This document shows positions 35,594 to 43,947 of a stretch of DNA of 63,593 nucleotides, one piece after another. The notes under the pieces are model-generated. The model did no database searches, was not told the origin of the DNA, and saw only the letters and a list, made by a program, of their open reading frames with translations. This stretch comes from Selenomonadaceae bacterium (GTDB lineage: Bacteria > Bacillota > Negativicutes > Selenomonadales > Selenomonadaceae), in contig JAUNIB010000004.1 in NCBI GenBank assembly GCA_030523645.1, positions 112,799-176,391 of the forward strand, in the 5' to 3' direction. Every line of letters begins with the position of its first letter. The stretch's first letter is position 1. The position numbers and the translations under genes are program-made.

Positions 35594-36013
35594 TTACAGT
35601 TTCGCTGCGATTTCCGGGGCGATTTCCTTCAGGGGAATCATTACGAAGTCGCGGTTTTTCATATCCGGATGGGGGATAACGAGGTCGGGTTCGTTGACTT
35701 CGATGTCGTCATAGAGAAGAATGTCCAGGTCGATGTTCCGCTCGCCCCAGTGACGGGTGCGGATGCGGCCCATTTTATCCTCGATGGACTGGAGGGTGGT
35801 CAGCAGCTCCCTAGGGGAGAGGTCGGTCCAGATGCGGCAGCAGCCGTTGAGAAAATCCGGCTGGTCAGTGACGCCGTAGGGCTTCGTCTCGATGAAGGTG
35901 GAGAGCTTTTCCAAGATAATGTGGGGCTCACGGACAAGATGGAACAAAGCGGTGGTAATATTCTTGTGCCGATTGCCTAGATTTGAGCCGAGGGCGATAT
36001 ATGCTGTTGCCAT
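35594..36013 (-). CDS. folK: 2-amino-4-hydroxy-6-hydroxymethyldihydropteridine pyrophosphokinase
   Basis: The 139-aa HPPK activates 6-hydroxymethyl-dihydropterin with ATP for folate synthesis. Signatures are YIALGSNLGNR, ETKPYGVTDQPDFLN, RHWGERNIDLDILLYDD (metal Asp pair) and VIPHPDM. AAGGAGG precedes ATG 36013. It lies 19 bp after folP in the order queD-folP-folK on the - strand. Confidence 0.95.
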   Translation of the reverse strand: MATAYIALGSNLGNRHKNITTALFHLVREPHIILEKLSTFIETKPYGVTDQPDFLNGCCRIWTDLSPRELLTTLQSIEDKMGRIRTRHWGERNIDLDILLYDDIEVNEPDLVIPHPDMKNRDFVMIPLKEIAPEIAAKL

Positions 36014-36032
36014 AGGGTCCTCCTTGATAAAT

Positions 36033-37268
36033 TTATTTTTTCAGTATAGCTTCGGTAACCCGGATTGCCCGGAGATTGGCGGCGACATCGTGGACTCTCA
36101 CCATGTGGGCTCCGGCGTATACGGCAGCGCAGCTGGTGGCGATGGTGCCTTCCAGTCTGTCCTCCGGAGGGAGTCCGCCGAGGGTCTGTCCGATGACGGT
36201 CTTGCGTGATGCTGCCAGCAGTACCGGATAGCCGTAGGCGGTGAGGCTTGTGAGGTTACGCATGAGGGTGAGGTTCTGCTCCGTGTTTTTGGCGAAGCCG
36301 ATGCCCGGGTCGAGGATTATCTTATCCTTGCCTATGCCTCGCTGTGTCAGTATCGCTGCCCTGTCGACGAGATATTTTGTCACATAATCGGTGATGTCAT
36401 CGTACTGGGTGTTTTCGGCGTTCATCATGTCGGCCGGAGTTCCCCGCATGTGCATGAGGATGATGGGAGCGCCGCTTTCTGCTGCGAAATCAGCCATGTT
36501 GGGGTCCTTTTCCATAGCGCTGATGTCGTTGATGATGTGGGCGCCGGCGGCGAGAGCCTCACGGGCGGTGTCGGCCCTATAGGTGTCCACGGAGATGATG
36601 GCTTCCGGGAAGTGCTCGTGTATAAGCTTTACAGCCGGTATCAGGCGGCGTCGTTCTTCTTCGCCGTCTATAGAGGCGGAGCCGGGGCGGGTGGACTCAG
36701 CACCCAGGTCGAGAATGGCGGCGCCTTCCTGCAGCATTTTTTCGGCGGTGGCGATGAGAAGCTCTTCGTCATTTACCCGGCTGCCGCTGAAGAAGGAGTC
36801 TGGGGTCACATTGATGATGCCCATGACGGCTATCTGCTCATAGGTGATAGTGCGGCCGTCCGCAAGAGTGGTGACAGGGGCAGCGGCCGGCTGACTATCG
36901 GCAGCGGGAGCAATATGCTTCAGTATTTCTTCCAGCTGACGGGCGATTTCCGGCAGTCCGAAGTAGGGCATGGCGGCGATTTTCGTCAGCAGGCGGCGGT
37001 ACTGGCGGACTGTGGACAGCATGAGGATACTGCAGGTAGGGACGGCGCAGTTGACACAGCCTCTCGGAGTCACGGCGTCACCGCCGGCGGACAGCAGCTC
37101 CTGCTTGATGATGTTGGCGGCCGGGGTGCGAATGTCGGTGATTTTTATAGGCAGGATTTCTGATTTCTCGTTAAAGATGGGGAGGCTGGATTTGTCGGCT
37201 CCGATGGAGGCGATGGTCTCGGCTGCGGAGGCGGCGGGCAGCTTGATAAGGAATGGCGTGTCGGTCAT
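36033..37268 (-). CDS. folP: Dihydropteroate synthase with N-terminal extension
   Basis: The 411-aa DHPS joins activated pterin to p-aminobenzoate. The TIM-barrel core (~150-411) has MGIINVTPDSFF, GAAILDLGAESTRPG, INDISA, ILDPGIGFAK, AASRKT and HDVAAN. The N-terminal ~150 residues are extra relative to standard DHPS (~280 aa) and contain GCVNCAVPTCS, a possible metal-binding triad of Cys. Start ATG 37268 overlaps the queD stop (ATGA); the longer frame is an artefact. Confidence 0.92.
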   Translation of the reverse strand: MTDTPFLIKLPAASAAETIASIGADKSSLPIFNEKSEILPIKITDIRTPAANIIKQELLSAGGDAVTPRGCVNCAVPTCSILMLSTVRQYRRLLTKIAAMPYFGLPEIARQLEEILKHIAPAADSQPAAAPVTTLADGRTITYEQIAVMGIINVTPDSFFSGSRVNDEELLIATAEKMLQEGAAILDLGAESTRPGSASIDGEEERRRLIPAVKLIHEHFPEAIISVDTYRADTAREALAAGAHIINDISAMEKDPNMADFAAESGAPIILMHMRGTPADMMNAENTQYDDITDYVTKYLVDRAAILTQRGIGKDKIILDPGIGFAKNTEQNLTLMRNLTSLTAYGYPVLLAASRKTVIGQTLGGLPPEDRLEGTIATSCAAVYAGAHMVRVHDVAANLRAIRVTEAILKK

Positions 37269-37630
37269 CAGATTTTCTCTCCTCTGTAGATGCAGCCGCT
37301 GGTCTTGGTTTCCCAGACCTCGATTTCCGAGAGGCAGCTGTGGTCGGTGGCGACCAACGGCTCCAGCTCTTTCCACACATAGACGGCGATGTTTTCGGCG
37401 GAGGGGCAGGGGAGGAAGTCGTTGAGGCAGCTGTGGTCGAACTTCTCGATGATTTTCTCGTTGACGATACGCTTGAGCTTGATGAAGTCGAAGACCATGC
37501 CTTCTTCATCGGGAGTGCCGTCCAGCTTCACGTTGAGAAGGTAGGTGTGGCCGTGGAGACGCTCGCATTTGCCTTCGTAGGATGGGAGGTAGTGGGCGGC
37601 GTCAAAGGAAAATTTCTTTATGATTGTCAT
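37268..37630 (-). CDS. queD: 6-pyruvoyl-tetrahydropterin synthase family protein (QueD / PTPS-III type)
   Basis: The 120-aa T-fold enzyme has the zinc-binding HGH, catalytic-Cys region GKCERLHGHTY and DHSCLND. The C-E-x-x-HGH arrangement has both the Cys of QueD and a Glu at the place reported for PTPS-III, the paralogue that substitutes for FolB (dihydroneopterin aldolase). It heads the folP-folK operon, and no folB is present here. A folate role, alone or with queuosine, is therefore likely (inference). AGGAGA precedes the ATG. Confidence 0.88.
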   Translation of the reverse strand: MTIIKKFSFDAAHYLPSYEGKCERLHGHTYLLNVKLDGTPDEEGMVFDFIKLKRIVNEKIIEKFDHSCLNDFLPCPSAENIAVYVWKELEPLVATDHSCLSEIEVWETKTSGCIYRGEKI

Positions 37631-37679
37631 TTGTATCTCCTGGACTTGAACTATTTTGTGAAATAACTCGGCATAACAG

Positions 37680-37949
37680 TCTGACAGAAACTCGCTCTCG
37701 CTTATTTATTCACGCAGCGGTGCTAAGCTCTGACTGCGTATGCTTACTTGTCAATCGCTAAGCACCGGCGTTGATTAAGGTTTTCTTACAGGCCGTATTC
37801 ACGAGGGCTTACATTAAAGAGTGAACCTCATCCGTCTCGCTGCGCGAGCCACCTTCTCCAAAGGAGAAGGTCTTTACCCTCCCCACTGGGGAGGGGGGAC
37901 CAGCGAATGCCGGTGGGTGAGGTGAATATATAAGCGAGTTTCTGTCAGA
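37680..37949. repeat. Candidate MITE-like element with terminal inverted repeats
   Basis: CTGACAGAAACTCGC at 37681-37695 is matched in inverse at 37934-37948 (a 16-bp perfect inverted repeat, and about 20 bp if a 6-bp insertion is allowed). The ~270-bp interior has no ORF and contains a copy of the palindromic repeat (37822-37922). It lies upstream of queD. Confidence 0.55.
37822..37922. repeat. Palindromic repeat cluster, copy 5
   Basis: Shared words are AACCTCATCCGTCTCGCTGCGC, CCACCTTCTCCAAAGGAGAAGG, CCCTCCCCACTGGGGAGGGG and a GACCAGCG..GGTGGGTGAGGT arm. It is nearly collinear with copy 4 at 14048-14152. Confidence 0.8.
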
Positions 37950-37973
37950 TGGTCTTGCCGTATGGTATATAAG

Positions 37974-38555
37974 TCAGTGCATTGCAAGGGTAGAAAGAAT
38001 TTTCAGTCTCGCCTGAGCAATCTTTACAAGGTCGCCAGGCTGGTACTTCATATAGACCCGGCCAAGCTTGCTGTTGAAGTCCTTGCTGTAGCCTTCGGGG
38101 TCGGCGGCAACGGCCAGGGCATGCTTCTTCATCATGCCCCAGAAATCTCCGGTCATTTCGGCCTTGCCCGCTTCATTCTTTACGGAAGCCTGCCGCATGG
38201 ACAGGAGCACATTCAGCCGCGGGTCTACCAGATAGAGGTGGATAGTCTCGTCGGCCAGAGATTTCTCCGTAGGAAGCTGCTCCTTGGCCAGCAGATGAAC
38301 AGCCAGCGGTGCGTCGCCCCAGCCGTCCTTGAAGATACCGTCTATCTTGTAGAGCAGCAGCATGATGCCGTCCACCTCTGCCAGAGCCAGCTCTATCTCG
38401 CCGGTGCGGAATGCCTCGTGGGCGATGACATCGGTACGGGAAAGCTGGAGGATGAACATGGCGCCGTTGGCATCTACCTGAAACAGCCCTCCGTCACCCT
38501 TGGCGGCAATGGGCAGGGGGAAGGTCTCTCCTACCTCAAAGTTTGTATAAGCCAT
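37974..38555 (-). CDS. Hypothetical protein, 193 aa
   Basis: Not recognised. It is a soluble alpha/beta protein without signal peptide, cysteines or obvious catalytic motif (GGLFQVDANGAMFILQL, ALAEVDGIMLLLYKIDGIF, PLAVHLLAKEQL). The C-terminus FNSKLGRVYMKYQPGDLVKI is basic. GAGGTAA precedes the ATG. It is monocistronic and divergent from hydF. Confidence 0.72.
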   Translation of the reverse strand: MAYTNFEVGETFPLPIAAKGDGGLFQVDANGAMFILQLSRTDVIAHEAFRTGEIELALAEVDGIMLLLYKIDGIFKDGWGDAPLAVHLLAKEQLPTEKSLADETIHLYLVDPRLNVLLSMRQASVKNEAGKAEMTGDFWGMMKKHALAVAADPEGYSKDFNSKLGRVYMKYQPGDLVKIAQARLKILSTLAMH

Positions 38556-38693
38556 AGAAATTATTACCTCGTTTCGAGATTAATCTGATTGATAACAACA
38601 GGGTATCATGTTATACTTATCTTGTATTTTTGTGTCTTCAATCGGTGGTTTGTTAATTATACCACATCCGGCAAACGGGGAAAAGGAAATCAG

Positions 38694-39971
38694 ATGAGTG
38701 AGCAGGAAAAAATGCCGTCTCTGACGGCCACCAAGGGGCGTCGCCTGACAGTGGGAATATTAGGCCGGGTGAACGCCGGCAAATCCTCTCTGATGAACCT
38801 GCTCACCGGTCGTCAGCAGTCTATAGTCAGCGCTGCGCCGGGCACCACTACCGATTCGGTAGAAAAGGCCATGGAGCTTCTTGACATCGGACCGGTGCTG
38901 TTTATCGACACACCGGGCATTGCCGATGACACGGAGCTGGGCAGCCTGCGCCGTCAGGCCACAGAGCAGAGTATCAGCCGGGCAGATATCGCTCTGCTGC
39001 TGTTCTCCGGCTGGGAGACGGCGGAGGAGCTGAAGCTGGCCGGCCGGCTGGCTGCGGCTGACACCCCCATTATCCCCGTTATCAGTCGGGCAGACACCTA
39101 CGCTGACGGCGGCAGTCACTTTGCCGGTGTCGTCCATGAGCGTCTGTCAGAGGCAAACATTCCTCATCAGGCCCCTGTCCTCGTCAGCAGTCGAGATGAC
39201 GAGCAGCATGGCTATCCGGGGAGAGATGCCATATTTGCCCAGTTGAAGACCATCGGCACAGCGGTAATGACTCAGAGCAATCTGCCCCTCACGAGGGGCC
39301 TGTGTCAGTCCGGCGATACTGTCCTGCTGGTAATGCCTCAGGATAAGGAAGCGCCGGTAGGGCGGCTTATCCTGCCTCAGGTGGAGACTATACGGGAGCT
39401 TCTTGACAAGGATGTGACCATTATCTCCTCCACCGCCGAGGGCTTGTCCAGAGCCTTGGCAGCTCTGAAGGAGCCGCCGAAGCTAATCATCACCGATTCG
39501 CAGGTATTCGGCATTGTCCGGCCTATGGTGCCGGCCGGGACGATGCTCACCTCCTTCAGCATCCTTTTCGCCGCCCAGAAGGGCGACCTTGATTACTTTG
39601 TGAAGTCAGCCAGACAGGTTCTGCTGGCGAAGGATGGACTGAGGAAAGGCGCGAAAATTGTCATCGCGGAGGCCTGCGCCCATGTGCCGGTAAATGAAGA
39701 CATCGGTCGGGTGAAGATTCCCAAGCTGCTGGCGAAGAAGTTCGGCAGCGACTTCACGGTAGAATTCGTGAACGGACGGGATTTCCCCGACAGCCTGGCC
39801 GACTGCGACCTGATTATCCACTGCGGTGCCTGTATGTTCAACCGCAAGCTGGTAATGAGCCGGGTGGCTATGGCCAAGAACAGCCTGCGGCCGGTGCCGA
39901 TGACCAACTACGGCATCGCTATCGCCGCCCTCACGGGAATACTGAATGATGTTGTATTCCCGGCTGATTAA
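38694..39971 (+). CDS. hydF: [FeFe]-hydrogenase maturation GTPase HydF
   Basis: The 425-aa scaffold protein carries the H-cluster precursor to [FeFe]-hydrogenase. G1 GRVNAGKSSLMNLL, G3 DTPGIADD and G4-like SRAD mark the N-terminal GTPase domain. The C-terminal [4Fe-4S] ligands are EACAHVP (CxH) and HCGACMFN (CxxC), about 50 residues apart as in HydF. ATG 38694 has AAGGA; the frame upstream to 38589 lacks a start signal. hydE and hydG are not in this window. Confidence 0.94.
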   Translation: MSEQEKMPSLTATKGRRLTVGILGRVNAGKSSLMNLLTGRQQSIVSAAPGTTTDSVEKAMELLDIGPVLFIDTPGIADDTELGSLRRQATEQSISRADIALLLFSGWETAEELKLAGRLAAADTPIIPVISRADTYADGGSHFAGVVHERLSEANIPHQAPVLVSSRDDEQHGYPGRDAIFAQLKTIGTAVMTQSNLPLTRGLCQSGDTVLLVMPQDKEAPVGRLILPQVETIRELLDKDVTIISSTAEGLSRALAALKEPPKLIITDSQVFGIVRPMVPAGTMLTSFSILFAAQKGDLDYFVKSARQVLLAKDGLRKGAKIVIAEACAHVPVNEDIGRVKIPKLLAKKFGSDFTVEFVNGRDFPDSLADCDLIIHCGACMFNRKLVMSRVAMAKNSLRPVPMTNYGIAIAALTGILNDVVFPAD

Positions 39972-39997
39972 AAACACGAATTACCCAAGGAGAAAAA

Positions 39998-40816
39998 ATG
40001 GCTCTTACAACCGAAGCCCGCAGCCGTATCACCGCACAGATAGATGCGTTGAAGAAGCGGCTGCCCATTGACTCCAACGACCTTGACTACGAAACCCATC
40101 TAAAGACCATTCGCCAGCTGCAGCGCATTCTCGACAGCGATGCAGTCCGGGCGAGAACTGAGGAAAAAATGAAGCAAGAGACAGAAGGTGCCATCGACAC
40201 CCTTATCAGCCGTTATCCGGCCCTGGAAGTCTGCCGTGACAGCGTGACCGCAGCTGCCGAAGCTATCATTGCCGCCTACAGGAACGGCGGCAAAGTCATC
40301 ACCTGCGGCAACGGCGGCAGCGCCTCCGATGCCGAGCATATCGTAGGCGAGCTGATGAAGGGCTTCCTGAAGAAGCGTCCCGTCCCCGGGGAATTCGCCG
40401 GGAAGCTGGCTGAGACGGCACCTGCTCATGCGGAATACCTGGCCAAAAATCTCCAGCAGCCATTGGCGGCGGTATCGCTGGTATCCGGTGTGGCTCTGCC
40501 CACCGCCTTTGCCAACGATCAGGCACCGGATCTGGTCTTCGCCCAGCAGGTATACGGTATCGGCCGGGCCGGGGATGTGCTGATTGCCATCTCCACCAGC
40601 GGCAACAGTACCAATGTAATCTACGCCGTGGAGCTGGCCAAGGCCCTCGGCATTACTACGGTGGCCCTTACGGGCAAATCCGGCGGCAAGCTGAAGGCTA
40701 TCGCCGACATCACCATCGCGGTGCCGGATGACGAGACCTATCGGATTCAGGAGCTGCACCTGCCGGTATACCATGCCCTGTGCATTGCCGCAGAAGCAGA
40801 GTTTTTCCCGGAATAA
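39998..40816 (+). CDS. SIS-domain sugar isomerase (phosphoheptose isomerase-like)
   Basis: The 272-aa protein has a ~75-residue helical N-terminal extension before a GmhA-type SIS domain: VITCGNGGSASDAEHIVGELMK, LPTAFANDQ, ISTSGNSTNVIYAV and EELHLP-like QELHLPVYHALC. GmhA converts sedoheptulose 7-phosphate to the heptose used in LPS core. The extension makes it longer than GmhA (~190 aa), so a related ketose-phosphate isomerase cannot be excluded. It lies 26 bp after hydF. Confidence 0.82.
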   Translation: MALTTEARSRITAQIDALKKRLPIDSNDLDYETHLKTIRQLQRILDSDAVRARTEEKMKQETEGAIDTLISRYPALEVCRDSVTAAAEAIIAAYRNGGKVITCGNGGSASDAEHIVGELMKGFLKKRPVPGEFAGKLAETAPAHAEYLAKNLQQPLAAVSLVSGVALPTAFANDQAPDLVFAQQVYGIGRAGDVLIAISTSGNSTNVIYAVELAKALGITTVALTGKSGGKLKAIADITIAVPDDETYRIQELHLPVYHALCIAAEAEFFPE

Positions 40817-40844
40817 CATCTCATTTGGAGGGGAGCCGTGTACT

Positions 40845-41699
40845 ATGGATGCATCATACAGTGAAGAATTGAATATGCTGCAGGATGCAGCTCGGAATGG
40901 CGACCCCGTGGCCGCTTACAATCTGGGAGTCATCTGCGAGGACGAGGGAAGTATCGCAGACGCACAGCACTGGTACCGCAAGGCCGCTGAAGCCGATGAC
41001 CCGGATGCAGCCACCAATCTGGCCAATCTGCTCATCAAAGAGGCAGAGCGGATTATGGACGAAGCTCACCGGTGGCTGACCAAAGCCGCCGGAGCCGGCC
41101 AGCTGCAGGCTCAGTACACGCTGGCCACTATGAACCGCAACGGCCAGGGCACCCCCATCAGCATCCCCGCCGCTGTCAAGTGGTATACCGAAGCCGCCCG
41201 TCAGGGGATGGCTGATGCCCAGCTTGAGCTGGCGAAGATATACTACAACGGCGACAACGGAGCGGTGGACTACAGTGCCGCCCGCCACTGGCTGGAAAAG
41301 GCGGCTATTCAGGGCAGCGCCGAGGCACAGTTCGGTCTCGGGATGCTCTTTTACGAAGGCAAGGCCTGCGTAGTGGATTTGGACAAGGCAATAGACTGGT
41401 TTGTCATGGCCTCCCGGTCCGGCTACAGCCCTGCCGATGTTACTTTGGGCCGTATCTACGAAGCGAAGGAAAACGGCCTGCACTACAATCCGGAAGCGGC
41501 AGCGGCTCACTATGAGAAGGCTGCCGGCAATGGGGATATTATCGCCATGATCAGCCTCGCTGACCTCTACGGCAATAAAGAGCTGTCGGTAGCTGACCCC
41601 GACAAATCACTCTACTGGTATCACAAGGCGGTCATGAACAGCTCCGCCGCCGTAGGAACGGAAACCATCATGAGCGAAGCCCCGGAAAAAATAGAATAA
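40845..41699 (+). CDS. Sel1-repeat (TPR-like) protein
   Basis: The 284-aa protein consists of about seven Sel1-like repeats of ~36 residues (AAYNLGVICEDEGSIADAQHWYRKAAE, AQLELAKIYY, AQFGLGMLFYEGKACVVDLDKAI). They form a superhelical protein-binding scaffold. There is no signal peptide, so it is cytoplasmic. It starts at ATG 40845 after GGGAG; the frame extends back into the SIS gene only by chance. The partner is unknown. Confidence 0.87.
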   Translation: MDASYSEELNMLQDAARNGDPVAAYNLGVICEDEGSIADAQHWYRKAAEADDPDAATNLANLLIKEAERIMDEAHRWLTKAAGAGQLQAQYTLATMNRNGQGTPISIPAAVKWYTEAARQGMADAQLELAKIYYNGDNGAVDYSAARHWLEKAAIQGSAEAQFGLGMLFYEGKACVVDLDKAIDWFVMASRSGYSPADVTLGRIYEAKENGLHYNPEAAAAHYEKAAGNGDIIAMISLADLYGNKELSVADPDKSLYWYHKAVMNSSAAVGTETIMSEAPEKIE

Positions 41700-41720
41700 A
41701 CGCAACCACGAGGATAAAGT

Positions 41721-43034
41721 ATGGCAGCAGTCTACGCGGTGCGTGTGGGTAACGCACCCGGTATATACCATGACATCGGAGAGTACGAAGCCCAGCTCAA
41801 TGGGTACCCCGGTGCCGAAGGAAGAAAATTCAAAACAGAAGCCGAAGCCCGCCGCTGGCTGGCCGGCGAAGAAATTGACAAAAAGGGAATCTATGCTGTC
41901 CGCCGGGGCCGTGTCCCGGGCATATATTACAGCCTGTCGGACTGTGACGCTCAGGTGCGCGGCTTTGAAGGCGCGGAGTGCAAGAAATTCAGCGACATAG
42001 AAGCCGCCGAGCGATATCTGAACAAACGGCGGAAGAAGAAAAACCGTCACGGCGAAGGTGAAGAGGAACTGGCCCGGATAGCAGCCGAGGAAAAGGCTGC
42101 AGCCGCAGCGCCCCGACATCCACTCCCGGAACGGGTCAGGAAAACACCGTCGAAGGAATTCGGCGCCTCCGCAGCCGGCGGCAAGCCGCTGTCCGTGAGC
42201 CGCCGCATGAAGCGGCACCCAGGAGCGGTCAGTCCGCTGTCCGGCACCAATGACGCCTATGACAAAGCCTACACCGGCGCCGCACAGGGGGCGAAAGCCC
42301 GGGAACGCCGCCGGGAGACAAACCGGGGAGGAAGCTACCCGGCCCCACCGCCCCGTAACCCGCATGAGATGCCCATCGTCATCTATACGGACGGCGGATG
42401 TCTGGTGAGAGAGGATGGAGCCGGCGGCTGGGGAGCCGTCATCTGCCTGCCCAACGGCAACAAGAAGGAGCTGTCCGGCGGCGTTGACTCCACCTCCAGC
42501 GAGCGCATGGAGCTGCTGGCGGCAGTATCAGCTCTCCGTACGCTGAAGGGCATTGCCTACGAAGGCCAGCGGGTAGTTATCAACACCGACAGCCGCTACC
42601 TCACCGACGGAGCCGCCAAGAAAATCTGGCTCACCGCCAACACCCGACCGACTCCTCTGCCCAACGAAGACCTGTGGCTTGAGCTGTCACGGCTCACCCC
42701 GCTCTACACTATTGACTGGCAGTGGGTGAAGGGACACTCCGGCAACCCCTTCAACGAGCGCTGCGACTTCCTCGCTACCACGGCGGCGAAGCAGAGCGTA
42801 GCGGAGAAAGAGTTTGTCCACGACTACGCCGGACAGCTGGAGGACGCCAAGCGGCAGATAAAGGATTTGGAGCATCAGAACAAGAAGCTCACCCACTCTA
42901 AGGAAAAGTTCCAGTTCCTGGCCCGGCGGAAGGGTCACATCGAGGACAAAAATCTCTACAGCGCCATTCACGACGGCAGTATTCTCGGCTTCCTGAAATG
43001 GAAATTCCAGATGTGGCGGGAAGGCCGGAAATAA
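41721..43034 (+). CDS. rnhA: Ribonuclease HI with two N-terminal viroplasmin-type domains
   Basis: The 437-aa enzyme cleaves RNA in RNA-DNA hybrids. Two tandem viroplasmin/RNase H1 N-terminal domains bind hybrid (YAVRVGNAPGIYHD ~4-47; YAVRRGRVPGIYYS ~58-102). A Pro/Arg-rich linker (~105-210) leads to the RNase H domain (~213-355) with IYTDGG, SSERMELLA, NTDSRY and the last Asp in NERCDFLA. A C-terminal coiled coil follows (~360-405). The duplicated hybrid-binding domain and the tail make it much longer than the usual ~155 or ~250 aa. Confidence 0.9.
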   Translation: MAAVYAVRVGNAPGIYHDIGEYEAQLNGYPGAEGRKFKTEAEARRWLAGEEIDKKGIYAVRRGRVPGIYYSLSDCDAQVRGFEGAECKKFSDIEAAERYLNKRRKKKNRHGEGEEELARIAAEEKAAAAAPRHPLPERVRKTPSKEFGASAAGGKPLSVSRRMKRHPGAVSPLSGTNDAYDKAYTGAAQGAKARERRRETNRGGSYPAPPPRNPHEMPIVIYTDGGCLVREDGAGGWGAVICLPNGNKKELSGGVDSTSSERMELLAAVSALRTLKGIAYEGQRVVINTDSRYLTDGAAKKIWLTANTRPTPLPNEDLWLELSRLTPLYTIDWQWVKGHSGNPFNERCDFLATTAAKQSVAEKEFVHDYAGQLEDAKRQIKDLEHQNKKLTHSKEKFQFLARRKGHIEDKNLYSAIHDGSILGFLKWKFQMWREGRK

Positions 43035-43047
43035 AAATGCTGTATTA

Positions 43048-43290
43048 ACCTCATCCGGCTCGCGAAGCAGTGGGTGAGGCCAGACTTATAAATTCTGTTT
43101 ACAATTAAGTATGCCTTATATTATAATGTGTGAGGTTAGGCTATAATGAGGCTGGCGTACAAAACTTAAGCCTCCCCTTCAGGGGAGGTACCCGAAGGGC
43201 GGAAGGGTAATTATAATGGGGAAGTGGATGTTTTCCCTATTACCCCCCAGTCACCTCCGGTGACAGCCCACCTGAATGGGGGCCTTTGGG
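43048..43290. repeat. Palindromic repeat cluster, copy 6, in the ndk leader
   Basis: Three separated pieces: CCTCATCCGGCTCGC..GGGTGAGG (43048-43078), CCTCCCCTTCAGGGGAGG with GCCCGAAGGGCGG-like arm (43171-43205), and CAGTCACCTCCGGTGACAG..GGGGGCC (43246-43287). The last two lie between the promoter and ndk, so they would be transcribed in its 5' leader. Confidence 0.78.
43099..43127 (+). promoter_or_regulatory. Sigma70-type promoter upstream of ndk
   Basis: TTACAA (43099-43104), a 17-bp spacer and a perfect TATAAT (43122-43127) lie ~220 bp before the ndk ATG. A second TATAAT at 43142-43147 lacks a -35. Confidence 0.65.
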
Positions 43291-43345
43291 TGTTGTGCAG
43301 CAGCCATCAGTAATATTTCTGTTTAAGAAAAGGAGTAATATCAAC

Positions 43346-43768
43346 ATGGCTATGGAAAAAACTCTCGTACTCGTAAAACCCGACGCTTATCAGGCTGGTC
43401 ACACCGGCGACATCATCAAGATTTATGAGAACGCCGGACTGAAGATTCTCGCTATGCGTCTTATGAAGATGACCAAGGAAGTTGCTGCAAAGCACTATGT
43501 TGAGCATATCGGCCGCCCCTACTACGGTGAGCTGGAGTCCTTCATGACCAGCGCTCCTATCGTTGCTATGGTTCTCGCCGGTGAGGATGCTATCGCCAAG
43601 GTTCGCGAGCTCAACGGCAAGACCGATCCGAAGGAAGCTGCCGAAGGCACCATCCGCAAGCTCTATGCTGCATCCAAGGGTGAGAACGCTGTTCACGCTT
43701 CCGATGCTCCGGAGTCCGCTGCCCGCGAAATCGCTATCTTCTTCAACGGCACCGAGATTTTTGAATAA
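43346..43768 (+). CDS. ndk: Nucleoside-diphosphate kinase
   Basis: The 140-aa enzyme moves the gamma-phosphate between NTPs and NDPs through His117 (NAVHASDAPESAAREIAIFF). LVLVKPDAYQAG and the RPYYGELESFMTSAP segment are canonical. AAGGAG precedes ATG 43346. Codon use is strongly biased, consistent with high expression. Confidence 0.95.
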   Translation: MAMEKTLVLVKPDAYQAGHTGDIIKIYENAGLKILAMRLMKMTKEVAAKHYVEHIGRPYYGELESFMTSAPIVAMVLAGEDAIAKVRELNGKTDPKEAAEGTIRKLYAASKGENAVHASDAPESAAREIAIFFNGTEIFE

Positions 43769-43784
43769 CATATAATCTGTCTAG

Positions 43785-43893
43785 TTGCATCCCCTGTAGG
43801 GGAGGTGCCCGAAGGGCGGAGGGGTAAGTAAAGCATCTCGTCTGTCTGTTACCCCTCAGTCATCTTCGATGACAGCTCCCCTGCAGGGGAGCC
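43785..43893. repeat. Palindromic repeat cluster, copy 7
   Basis: Two opposed hairpins: CCCCTGTAGGGGAGGTGCCC with GAAGGGCGGAGGGGTAA, and TTACCCCTCAGTCATCTTCG..ATGACAG with CTCCCCTGCAGGGGAG. This is the simplest full-length form of the family, ~110 bp. Confidence 0.82.
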
Positions 43894-43947
43894 TGTTACA
43901 TTTTTTATAAAGTCGTTCTTTCAAGTTGAACAATGGAGGGTTGACAA

